Source: Chloroflexota bacterium (GTDB lineage Bacteria > Chloroflexota > Dehalococcoidia > UBA2985). From it: 64,000 nt of DNA. Positions 57,003-64,000 of this stretch are shown piece after piece. Position 1 is the first letter of the stretch. Each line of letters opens with the position of its first letter. Under the pieces are notes generated by a model. That model was not told where the DNA came from. It worked only from the letters and a program-made list of their open reading frames with translations, and ran no database searches. Made by a program: the position numbers and the translations under genes. The stretch covers positions 1 through 64,000 of the forward strand of contig JACQTZ010000016.1 in NCBI GenBank assembly GCA_016210515.1, read 5' to 3'.

Positions 57003-57881
57003 TTAGGCAAAGGTTTCTTGAGCTGCAGCGTTAACCACTGCGGCCATAGCTTCACCGCTCTCAAGCTTAAATAGCACCGTATTCTTCCGATTTGAAGAAC
57101 TGAATCTCATGCCGTCACTGAACACTTCAAGATTAATCAGTTTCGTATAAGGTATCTCCACTGTACGACGTTGACCCGTAAAGACAACTCTCTGTGATGT
57201 CGCTGTAATAACCCCCAAATCTTCAGGTCGTATTTCCGTGCCTACTACAACGCTTTTTCCCCTAAATCCCCCAGTATGAAATCGTACTCCTTTAGCAATC
57301 CTGAAACTAACTCCAGCGTAGCCTCCGTGGTACTCGGTTTTTACCACCTCTTTCATTAGACTGGCCTGCATGGAAATATGAGCAATCTCACCTTTTTTCA
57401 AGAGTATCTTAGAATCTGGCAGTGTTGGTAGCCGTCCATCATTCGCTCGCGCGACTACTAGCCTGAACAGGAGATCACGGAAATCGGTTTCCAATCGTTC
57501 TTGCTCTATGCCCAACAAACTCGCCATATCCAGCAAACGCTTTTCCTCGTCTGCTGACAATATGTCGTCATCTAAGACATCGTTGCTGAATGTTCGGAAC
57601 GCTCGCGAAATCAGTGAGCGTTTGTCTTGCTCATCAAGTTGCCCCCCTCTTGAGAGCGCATTCAGGGCATTTCTCCCTTCTTCGATGGGTACGCCTTCAC
57701 TCCAAAGGCGTTTCAATAGTTTTGGATACTCTGCCAATGCAGTTTCCCGCCCGCGTCTTGCTTCGGTTTCGGCAGCCTCACGCTCCCGTCTTACTTCAAC
57801 TTTACAAGAGGAGCAGATGTCATCAGAAAACCGCTGCAGTAATCCGAGTTTCCTACCGCACCTAACACAATTTGACGCCAT
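57003..57881 (-). CDS. Zinc-ribbon protein with C-terminal PH-like domain, unknown function
   Basis: The 292-residue protein starts with a zinc ribbon (NCVRCGRKLGLLQ...ICSSCKVEV), then a charged helical region, and a C-terminal half with VITATSQRVVFTGQRRTVEI and NLEVFSDGMRFSSSNRKNT, similar to bacterial PH-like domains. The DNA is AT-richer than that of its neighbours, suggesting transfer. It interrupts the dapL-dapF region. The function is unknown; related zinc-ribbon plus PH proteins occur in mobile and defence contexts. Confidence 0.65.
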   Translation of the reverse strand: MASNCVRCGRKLGLLQRFSDDICSSCKVEVRREREAAETEARRGRETALAEYPKLLKRLWSEGVPIEEGRNALNALSRGGQLDEQDKRSLISRAFRTFSNDVLDDDILSADEEKRLLDMASLLGIEQERLETDFRDLLFRLVVARANDGRLPTLPDSKILLKKGEIAHISMQASLMKEVVKTEYHGGYAGVSFRIAKGVRFHTGGFRGKSVVVGTEIRPEDLGVITATSQRVVFTGQRRTVEIPYTKLINLEVFSDGMRFSSSNRKNTVLFKLESGEAMAAVVNAAAQETFA

Positions 57882-57908
57882 CTTTCCACCTCCTAAGAAC
57901 CTAGGTCT

Positions 57909-58226
57909 TCACGTTTTTCCGCCAATCTCGGGTGTCAAGAGAATCTCCCGCATGACCTGCAACACCCTCTCTCTAATCTGTCCTTCGAAGAGCGTTGCAA
58001 GCAAGGGCAGGTTGGCCTCCATCTCCACGTTTTTCTCCCCCACCAACAACCTGCCTGCAATGGCGACTCCCCGTGTTCTGAAGGAGAAGTTCAACCCGTT
58101 CTCCAGCCACTTCTGCTGAACATCGCTTACCTCTGAGCCAAAACGGGCCATAAGCTCAGGGCCGTGAGCCTTTAACGTGTCCAGTGCTTGAGCCCTGGTG
58201 GTCCCGTGCGGGAAAACGACCTTCAT
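57909..58226 (-). CDS. Polyhydroxyalkanoic acid system-like protein
   Basis: The 105-residue protein matches a small family tied to PHA granules: KVVFPHGTTRAQALDTLKAHG, VQQKWLENGLNFSFRTRGVAIAG, and VEMEANLPLLATLFEGQIR. The biochemical role is not known, and PHA synthase is not present here. ATG 58226 overlaps the dapF stop by four bases, with GAGG upstream; ATG 58232 would add two residues. Confidence 0.72.
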   Translation of the reverse strand: MKVVFPHGTTRAQALDTLKAHGPELMARFGSEVSDVQQKWLENGLNFSFRTRGVAIAGRLLVGEKNVEMEANLPLLATLFEGQIRERVLQVMREILLTPEIGGKT

Positions 58227-59095
58227 GAGCACCTCATCTGTATGTGTTTTTCATCCGTCCACTCGCCCTCAAAGACCTCGGCTATTGGCCCTTCGAGCCA
58301 CACCTGGCCTTTTGGATCTAGGGCAACCCCAAGGGTACCTCCGGGCAATGTTATGTCAACTTCGTTGCCGGTGAACCCGTGGAGGCGGGACGCCACGGCG
58401 ATGGCGCAGGCCCCGGTCCCGCAGGCCAGGGTCTCCCCCGCGCCCCGCTCCCAGACTCGCGCCGTGAGGCCGCCCCCATCGCCCACGTTGACAATGGAGA
58501 AGTTCACGCGCTTGGGGAACATGGCATGGCGCTCCACCTTTGGCCCGATGCGATGCAGAGGGAACTTCTCCACGGGCGTTTGGATGAAGGCGATGGCGTG
58601 AGGATTGCCCATGGAGACGAAGGTAAGCTTCAGGTCCACACGTTCCATCTTCAGGGGATAGTCTATCACTGGCCCCTCGACGACTTCTCTCGAAAGAGCG
58701 ACTGGAATCTCCCGAGGACGCAGCTCCGCCTCACCCATGCCCACACGGGCACGGCTCACCTTGCCTTCCTTCCAAATTGGCTCCAGTGCTCGTATCCCTG
58801 CCAGGGTTTCTATGTTGAGGCGGTTCCTCCCTGCAACGATGCCTCGCTCCAGGACGTACTTGGCCAGACAGCGGATGCCGTTGCCGCACATCTCCGCCTC
58901 AGAGCCGTCGGGGTTGAACATCCGCATTCGCACGTCCGCCGAGCTGGAAGGCAAGACCAGCAGAAGGCCGTCGGCTCCCACTCCCAGGTGGCGGTCGCAC
59001 ATGGCCCTGGCCGCTTCGGGCCAGTCGGTGTTGAGGGCGCGGGCGTCTACGACCACGTAGTCGTTGCCCGCGCCGTGCATCTTGGTGAACCTCAC
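58223..59095 (-). CDS. dapF: Diaminopimelate epimerase
   Basis: DapF interconverts LL- and meso-diaminopimelate using two cysteines. FTKMHGAGNDYVVVD begins the fold, DGSEAEMCGNGIRCLAKY carries the first active-site Cys, and ETLACGTGACAIAVAS the second. The start is GTG 59095 with GGGAGG eight bases upstream, giving 290 residues; an upstream frame adds REP-derived residues. The product feeds lysine synthesis after DapL. Confidence 0.93.
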   Translation of the reverse strand: MRFTKMHGAGNDYVVVDARALNTDWPEAARAMCDRHLGVGADGLLLVLPSSSADVRMRMFNPDGSEAEMCGNGIRCLAKYVLERGIVAGRNRLNIETLAGIRALEPIWKEGKVSRARVGMGEAELRPREIPVALSREVVEGPVIDYPLKMERVDLKLTFVSMGNPHAIAFIQTPVEKFPLHRIGPKVERHAMFPKRVNFSIVNVGDGGGLTARVWERGAGETLACGTGACAIAVASRLHGFTGNEVDITLPGGTLGVALDPKGQVWLEGPIAEVFEGEWTDEKHIQMRCS

Positions 59096-59164
59096 TCGCT
59101 CAGCCTCCCAAGGAATCGTAGCATGACACAGCCTCCTCCAGGGTTGTAATTTTACCATAGTCCG

Positions 59165-59250
59165 CTTCTGCCCGCTCACGTGGTTCGACAAGCTCACCAT
59201 GAGGAGCTACATCCCGTTCGTCCTTCGACATGCTCAGGACGAACGGAGAG
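59165..59250. repeat. REP-like palindromes between dapF and miaA
   Basis: CGTGGTTCGACAAGCTCACC and CGTTCGTCCTTCGACATGCTC with AGGACGAACG form hairpins. Their 3' side reaches into the end of miaA (stop at 59234). Confidence 0.6.
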
Positions 59251-60163
59251 CCAGAAACCCATCCACCATCTCTTTCGCGAGGCTGGCTACCCCTTCGACA
59301 TCGGCGTCCAGCCAGTGGATACGGGAGTCCTTGAGCCGGAACCAGGCGTACTGGTGGCGGGCAAAGCGATGGGTGGCCGTCTTGATACGAGCCACGGCCT
59401 CCTCAAGGAGTAACTTGCCCCTCACATACGCCGCCATATCACGATACCCCAGGCTGGACATGGACGGCAGCTCGGAAGAGTACCCCTTTTCCAGGAGACG
59501 CGCCACCTCCTGGGGCCAGCCTCCTGCCACCATCGCCTCTACCCGACGGTCGATGCGCTCGTACAGCCGTGGCCTCTCCAGCGTCAGCCCGATGACCAGG
59601 CTGCGGTACGGCGGCTCCTCCCTCCCCTGGGCCTGGGAGAAGGGTATCCCCGTTTCGTGATACACCTCCAGGGCGCGTACAACCCGCCGGACGTTGCGAG
59701 GGTCTATGCGAGATGCCGCAGCAGAGTCCACCGCCTGAAGCCGCCGCCACAAGGCATCGTGGCCTTCCTCTTTGGCCTCGGCCTCCAGCCGCGCTCTCAG
59801 CGATGGGTTGGGAGGGACCTGGGGCGCGTGAAACCCCTCCAGCAGGCCCCAGACGTACTGCCCCGTGCCTCCTACGAGTATCGGCAGCCTGCCCCGTCCC
59901 TGGATGTCCTGGATGGCCTGGCGGGCCTGGGCCAGGTAGAGGGCCAGGCTGTAAGGCTCATCGGGGTCTGCAATATCCACCAGGTGATGGGGGACGATGG
60001 CTCGCTCTTGTGGCGATGGCTTGGCCGTGCCGATGTCCATGTGACGGTACACCTGGCGGCTGTCGCCGTTGACAATCTCGCCGTCGAAGCGTTGTGCCAG
60101 CTCCAGGGCCAGCCCGCTCTTCCCCGCCGCCGTCGGGCCGACGATGGCTATGAGGGGGGGCAT
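59234..60163 (-). CDS. miaA: tRNA dimethylallyltransferase
   Basis: MiaA adds a dimethylallyl group to A37 of tRNAs reading UNN codons. P-loop LIAIVGPTAAGKSGLALELA (residue 9 on), NGDSRQVYRHMDIGTAKPS, PILVGGTGQYVWGLLEG and the tRNA-binding SLGYRDMAAYVRG are all present. The zinc-lacking C terminus HRFARHQYAWFR is normal. The last residues (FLALRSS) run into a REP element. IspE-derived precursors made in this window supply its substrate pathway. Confidence 0.93.
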   Translation of the reverse strand: MPPLIAIVGPTAAGKSGLALELAQRFDGEIVNGDSRQVYRHMDIGTAKPSPQERAIVPHHLVDIADPDEPYSLALYLAQARQAIQDIQGRGRLPILVGGTGQYVWGLLEGFHAPQVPPNPSLRARLEAEAKEEGHDALWRRLQAVDSAAASRIDPRNVRRVVRALEVYHETGIPFSQAQGREEPPYRSLVIGLTLERPRLYERIDRRVEAMVAGGWPQEVARLLEKGYSSELPSMSSLGYRDMAAYVRGKLLLEEAVARIKTATHRFARHQYAWFRLKDSRIHWLDADVEGVASLAKEMVDGFLALRSS

Positions 60164-60229
60164 AAGTTTCTAGTGGTATGTGCCGCCAAAGTGGATAATC
60201 CTCAACTTACATCAAACACCCTAAATTGC

Positions 60230-60880
60230 TTATTTCCGTCTCTCCCGCGACCACACGAAATCAAGTAACACAGGATTCTCAGGGTATAAACTTCTGAAGA
60301 GGTCTTGCCATGCATAGTAATGTTCCCTGCTCAGGATCATAGCTAACTTAAGGAATAATCGGTCCCCAAGTCTAATCGGTGTACCCTTCAGTCTCTCGAA
60401 CTCCCTTAGGTTACGGTTAATGACTGGAGGAACAAACTCTTTGTATTGGGTACGAAAATTATCCCTGAAGTACTTCATCATCACACTGTCCAGAGGCACG
60501 TGCAGAAAAGGCCTCAGTCTAGTTGCCAATGCGATGTCAGGCAGATTCGCATGCCCCACGTAAACCTTAAGGAAAACGTTTATCGGCTTTTGAGCCTCAC
60601 CGTAGGAGACTTTTTCGCCCTTGTTGGTGGTGATTGTTTCCAACACCTCATTCACAAACTGATCGTGAAACTCGTCAAACTCATCTAGCGATTTAACATG
60701 GACGAGTTTTTGAACTTCCCCCCAGGCCAATTCCTCAAACCTGCGCACTGTCCCTTTTCCCAGTACACGCCCTATAGAGGGGTTGAACGTCATCATGGCA
60801 ATCCCCTTCGCCACAAGCTCTGGTTGCCTTTTCTTCAGATCTGCAATTAACCTGATTAGTTCATCACTTGCCATACTCAC
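60230..60880 (-). CDS. Hypothetical protein, AT-richer than neighbours
   Basis: A 216-residue protein of no family I recognise. It has no signal peptide, transmembrane helix or cysteine cluster. The middle shows KVYVGHANLPDIALATRLRP and LHVPLDSVMMKYFRDNFR, and the end RLFLKLAMILSREHYYAWQD, suggesting a globular, helix-rich domain. It lies between miaA and tpiA on the same strand with a different base composition, so it was probably acquired. Confidence 0.55.
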   Translation of the reverse strand: MSMASDELIRLIADLKKRQPELVAKGIAMMTFNPSIGRVLGKGTVRRFEELAWGEVQKLVHVKSLDEFDEFHDQFVNEVLETITTNKGEKVSYGEAQKPINVFLKVYVGHANLPDIALATRLRPFLHVPLDSVMMKYFRDNFRTQYKEFVPPVINRNLREFERLKGTPIRLGDRLFLKLAMILSREHYYAWQDLFRSLYPENPVLLDFVWSRERRK

Positions 60881-60910
60881 CTCCTTCCCGCATGGTCAGG
60901 CAACACTCCC

Positions 60911-61663
60911 CTACCCCTCCCCCACCCGGCGCGCGATCTCCACAAAGCTCGCCGCGTTAAGGCTGGCTCCCCCCACCAGCGCGCCGTTGACGTTGGGCTG
61001 GCCCGCAAACTCGGCGACGTTGCCAGGAGTCACGCTCCCTCCGTACAGCAGCGGCACCTCCCGGGCCGCGGCCTCGCCGTACAGCTCGCCCAAGGTGCGG
61101 CGTATGGCCCCCATAACCTCCTCGGCTATCTCCCCGGTGGCGGCCTTTCCAGTCCCAATGGCCCACACCGGCTCGTAGGCCACAACTAGAGCATCTGCCG
61201 ATGGTACGCCCTCCAGCGCCCCCCGCAGCTGCCCCGTTACCACTGCCTCCGCCCTGCCCGTCTCCCGCTCCTCCAGTCGCTCCCCAACGCACACGATGGG
61301 ACGCAGCCCCACGCCCAGTGCGGCCTTCACCTTCCTGTTCACCAGCTCGTCCGTCTCCCCAAAGTACTGCCGTCGCTCCGAGTGGCCCAGAATGACGTAC
61401 CGGCACAGCTCCGCCAGCATCCCTGGCGAGACCTCGCCCGTGTAAGCACCCTTCTGCTCGTAGTGCATATTCTGGGCACCCACCCTGGTGGATGTGCCAT
61501 CCAGGATGCTCTTCACGGCCGCGAGCGAGATAAAGGGTGGGCACACCACCTTTTCCACTCCACGGATGGCCTCCAGGGCGTCGCGCAGCTCAGTGGCCAG
61601 AGCGACGGCCTCGGCTAGGGTGGTGTTCATCTTCCAGTTTCCGGCGACGATGGGCATGGGCAT
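60911..61663 (-). CDS. tpiA: Triosephosphate isomerase
   Basis: TpiA interconverts dihydroxyacetone phosphate and glyceraldehyde 3-phosphate. It has IVAGNWKMNTTLAEAV (active-site Lys), YVILGHSERRQYFGETD (His), VVAYEPVWAIGTGKAAT (Glu) and LLYGGSVTPGNVAEF (phosphate loop). Its 250 residues are complete; ATG 61663 and 61657 are alternative starts. It forms a glycolytic group with apgM and pgk on the same strand, separated by a MITE-like element. Confidence 0.96.
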   Translation of the reverse strand: MPMPIVAGNWKMNTTLAEAVALATELRDALEAIRGVEKVVCPPFISLAAVKSILDGTSTRVGAQNMHYEQKGAYTGEVSPGMLAELCRYVILGHSERRQYFGETDELVNRKVKAALGVGLRPIVCVGERLEERETGRAEAVVTGQLRGALEGVPSADALVVAYEPVWAIGTGKAATGEIAEEVMGAIRRTLGELYGEAAAREVPLLYGGSVTPGNVAEFAGQPNVNGALVGGASLNAASFVEIARRVGEG

Positions 61664-61766
61664 GTGAGCCTCCTAAAATCTATTTCAGGGTGCTACTACT
61701 ATGTATTGCCTGCCGGGGGATTCCATCCTTGCAGGTAATTATCCACCAACGTCATCTACACCAGGT

Positions 61767-61915
61767 GATAATATATGTCCCTCATGTCATTCTGAGCGAA
61801 GCGAAGAATCTAAAGCCTTCGCCTCAATTCAGCATTTCGCCCTAGATTCTTCGGTCGTCCCGACAGGTCGGGACTCCCTCAGAATGACATAAGCAAAGGT
61901 GCGTGTTCGGTAGGA
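61767..61915. mobile_element. MITE-like palindromic element, copy 2
   Basis: Terminal inverted repeats ATGTCATTCTGAG (61784-61796) and CTCAGAATGACAT (61878-61890) enclose the same inner blocks as the copy at 26301-26445. The similarity extends outward on both flanks. It separates tpiA from apgM. Confidence 0.75.
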
Positions 61916-61937
61916 TAATCGCGTTCTGCGATGTATT

Positions 61938-63143
61938 CTACGGTCCGAACTTGGCGAGCTTGCCGGCGTGGGCCAGGGCCAAGAGCATGACCTGGGTGGC
62001 CGGTATGCGTCCCAGGGAGCCAGTGGCGAAGGCCCTCTCATGGAAGGCTCCCACTCCCTCCCCCAGGGTGAACCTGGAGTGCAGGAGCAGGGGCACGGGA
62101 TGCCAGCTATGGTTCGCCAGCAGCGAGGGCGTGGCGTGATCGCCCGCAACGATGAAGACATCCGGCTTCAACGTCAGAAGGCTGGGAATGTACCCGTCCA
62201 GCGCCTCCAGGGTCCTCACCTTGGCATCGAAGTCGCCATCTTCGCCCGCGGCGTCCGCGGGCTTGTAGTGAAGGTAGAAGAAATCGTGTTCCTGGAAGTG
62301 TTGTCCAAGGGTGTCCACCTCCTCCTGGAAGGTGGACCCGGTGGGAATAACCTTCATGCCCACTACCCTGGTGAGGCCGCGATACATGGGGTAGGCAGCG
62401 ATGGCGGCGGGATTGAGCCTGTACGTCTGGCCGAAGCTCGGCAGCGCGGGTAGCTGAGAAAAGCCGCGCAAAAGCACCATGTTGGCCTTCTCCCTGTCCC
62501 CCAGCACCTCCCTGGCCCCTTCGATGAAGGCATTGGCCGCGGCGGCGGTCTTTTCAGCCCCCTTGTCCAGGGACTCCACCTGCCTGGGAGGAACGCCCAC
62601 TATCTGGGGATCGGTCTCGGTCACCTTTTCACTCAAGCCCTGGCCTCGGAAGAGGGCCACAAAGCGATAGTCCTGCACAGGGAAAACGCGCACCTCCAGG
62701 CCCGGCACCTCTATCTGGTCAAGCTGCTGGCAGAGGGGGATGCTCTCCTTTGAGCTGATGCGCCCCGCACGGCGGTCCACGAGCCTGCCCTGTCCATCCA
62801 CGGTGCAGAAGTTGCCACGGGCGGCCACGTCGCCCTCGTGCATCTCCACTTCGACGCCCAGGGCCTCCAGCACACCACGGCCGATGAAGTACTTGAGGGG
62901 GTCATATCCAAAGAGCGATAGATGCCCTGGCCCGCTGCCGGGGGTGATGCCCGGCAGGACCGGCGTAGTGAGGCCGCAGGCGCTGCGGGATGCCAGCCTG
63001 TCCAGGTTGGGTGTTCGAGCGGCCTCCAACTCCGATTCGCCCCTTTCAGGATGCGGCGTGCCTCCCAGGCCATCCACCACCAGCATGAGGATTCGGGAAG
63101 GGGTGGACTGGCATATCTCCGCAATGTAAGGGAAGTCTATCAT
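61938..63143 (-). CDS. apgM: 2,3-bisphosphoglycerate-independent phosphoglycerate mutase, archaeal type
   Basis: ApgM converts 3- and 2-phosphoglycerate. It belongs to the alkaline-phosphatase superfamily: RILMLVVDGLGGTPHP (metal Asp), the nucleophile Ser in ITPGSGPGHLSLFGYDP, HYKPADAAGEDGDF, and VFIVAGDHATPSLLANHSWHP (metal His). The 401 residues match the archaeal form, common in Dehalococcoidia. It is adjacent to pgk on the same strand with five bases between. Confidence 0.93.
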   Translation of the reverse strand: MIDFPYIAEICQSTPSRILMLVVDGLGGTPHPERGESELEAARTPNLDRLASRSACGLTTPVLPGITPGSGPGHLSLFGYDPLKYFIGRGVLEALGVEVEMHEGDVAARGNFCTVDGQGRLVDRRAGRISSKESIPLCQQLDQIEVPGLEVRVFPVQDYRFVALFRGQGLSEKVTETDPQIVGVPPRQVESLDKGAEKTAAAANAFIEGAREVLGDREKANMVLLRGFSQLPALPSFGQTYRLNPAAIAAYPMYRGLTRVVGMKVIPTGSTFQEEVDTLGQHFQEHDFFYLHYKPADAAGEDGDFDAKVRTLEALDGYIPSLLTLKPDVFIVAGDHATPSLLANHSWHPVPLLLHSRFTLGEGVGAFHERAFATGSLGRIPATQVMLLALAHAGKLAKFGP

Positions 63144-63148
63144 TGGCC

Positions 63149-64000
63149 TTACTCCTCCTTGTCCATCAAGGCGGCCACTCCAGGCAGGGTCTTTCCTTCC
63201 AGGAACTCTAGTGAAGCGCCGCCCCCTGTTGATACGTGAGTTACCCGGTCCGCCAGGCCAAGGGAGTCCGCCACCTCCGCGGTGGAGCCACCGCCCAGGA
63301 CGGTGGTGGCCCCGTTCAGGCTCCCCATAGCGGCCGCCAGCTCTCGAGTCCCCCTGCTGAAGGCCGGGAACTCAAAGACACCCATAGGCCCGTTCCAGAG
63401 GATTGTCTTGCCCCTGGCTACCTCGGCCCTGAAGATGTCCAGAGTTCGATACCCGATGTCCATGATGTACCACCCATCCGGCACGTCTTTCACATCCACG
63501 GTGCGGCTTTTGGCCTTTGGCCCAAACGCATCGGCGACGACCACGTCCACGGGGATCAGGAGAGAGATGCCCTTCTCCCTGGCCCGCTTCATCACGCCCC
63601 GGGCTAGCTCCAGCCGATCGTCTTCCACCTGGGAGCTGCCCACGGGGTTCCCCAAGGCCTTGAGGAAAGTGGCGGCCATGCCTCCACCTACCAGGAGGGT
63701 ATCCACCTTGTCCAGGAAGTTCTCCATGACCCCTATCTTGTCGCTGACTTTGGCTCCTCCCAGGGCCACCACCAGGGGCCGCCGAGGAGAATAGAGCACC
63801 GAGCCGAGAACGCTCAGCTCTCTTTCCATCAAGAAGCCCGCCACCGCCGGCAGATAGTGGCTCACGCCTTCTGTGGAGGCGTGAGCGCGGTGGGCCACGG
63901 CGAACCCGTCGTTGACAAAGACATCCGCCAGGGACGCCAGGGAACGGGCGAACTCGGCATTGTTCTTCTCCTCCTCTGGATGGAAACGCACGTTCTCCAG
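63149..64000 (-). CDS. pgk: Phosphoglycerate kinase, 5' end beyond window
   Basis: Pgk transfers phosphate from 1,3-bisphosphoglycerate to ADP. The 284 visible codons run from LENVRFHPEEE, through DVFVNDGFAVAHRAHASTEG, PLVVALGGAKVSDKIGVME, LLVGGGMAATFLKA and the GPMGVFEFPAFSRGT loop, to ATP-site GGGSTAEVADSLG and the stop. About the first 110 residues lie outside the window edge, so the gene is partial here. It heads the pgk-apgM-tpiA group. Confidence 0.95.
   Translation of the reverse strand: MENVRFHPEEEKNNAEFARSLASLADVFVNDGFAVAHRAHASTEGVSHYLPAVAGFLMERELSVLGSVLYSPRRPLVVALGGAKVSDKIGVMENFLDKVDTLLVGGGMAATFLKALGNPVGSSQVEDDRLELARGVMKRAREKGISLLIPVDVVVADAFGPKAKSRTVDVKDVPDGWYIMDIGYRTLDIFRAEVARGKTILWNGPMGVFEFPAFSRGTRELAAAMGSLNGATTVLGGGSTAEVADSLGLADRVTHVSTGGGASLEFLEGKTLPGVAALMDKEE

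Noticed and set aside
1..64000. CRISPR array
   Set aside because: No regularly spaced direct repeats with unique spacers were seen; the only regular tandem repeat is the 63-bp coding repeat at 44817-45257.
1..64000. Avoidance of AGATCT as proof of the restriction specificity
   Set aside because: Several AGATCT sites are present (for example near 15.4, 26.5, 27.8, 46.8 and 53.7 kb), so avoidance gives no support; methylation would make it unnecessary.

Overview
The window is 64 kb of a G+C-rich bacterial chromosome, dense with core metabolic genes on both strands and peppered with short palindromic repeats. The gene set fits Chloroflexota, most likely the class Dehalococcoidia or a near relative: LL-diaminopimelate aminotransferase plus dapF, archaeal-type phosphoglycerate mutase, class II (B12) ribonucleotide reductase, SelB, a small bacterial SRP RNA and a HisZ-dependent histidine pathway. 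This placement is inference from gene content; no rRNA or complete tRNA is present to confirm it.

Layout. 0-1 kb: repeats and a VapBC-like toxin-antitoxin pair. 1.2-3.2 kb: SRP RNA, rsmA, ispE. 3.2-4.3 kb: AT-richer unknown genes next to a decayed proline tRNA. 4.3-13.7 kb: dinG, an OGG1-type glycosylase, a SeqA-N-like DNA-binding protein, two CCA-transferase paralogues, peptide deformylase and an agmatinase-like ureohydrolase, then a 50-residue Cys peptide with its own promoter. 14.5-20.5 kb: nrdR and nrdJ separated by a nested hairpin, a multi-hairpin RNA candidate, pdxA, proC and yggT. 20.9-27.1 kb: hisZ-hisG-(phospholipase C-like)-hisD-hisC-hisB. 27.2-33.6 kb, minus strand: purine genes purS, purC, purB, purE and purD, with a DUF3105 protein embedded.

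33.8-42.2 kb is an accessory stretch: damaged hicAB, methylase 3' remnants, a BglII-like restriction-modification pair, a YgiT-type antitoxin, herA with a HAS-barrel partner, an AbrB/PIN toxin-antitoxin module bounded by a 63-bp duplication, a phospholipase-D nuclease with zinc ribbons, and nurA. NurA and HerA are the known nuclease and translocase partners of DNA end resection.

42.3-51.7 kb, minus strand: selB, a signal-peptidase-like domain on a tandem-repeat coiled-coil stalk, a GIY-YIG protein, hemW carrying a 52-residue repeat-derived insert, ychF and a membrane Ser/Thr kinase with a PQQ propeller. 51.8-64 kb: holA, an oligopeptide ABC ATPase, hflX, dapL, a PHA-system protein, dapF, miaA, tpiA, apgM and the 3' part of pgk (cut by the window edge); two AT-richer unknown genes are interspersed.

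The most distinctive global feature is the load of dispersed repeats in at least four families. Some lie between genes, often right at 3' ends, and some are inserted in frame inside hemW, herA and the HAS-barrel gene. A second recurrent feature is that three genes (an RHH antitoxin, hisG, hflX) seem to lack AUG, GUG or UUG where homology and a good Shine-Dalgarno place the start, showing AUA, AUC and ACG instead.
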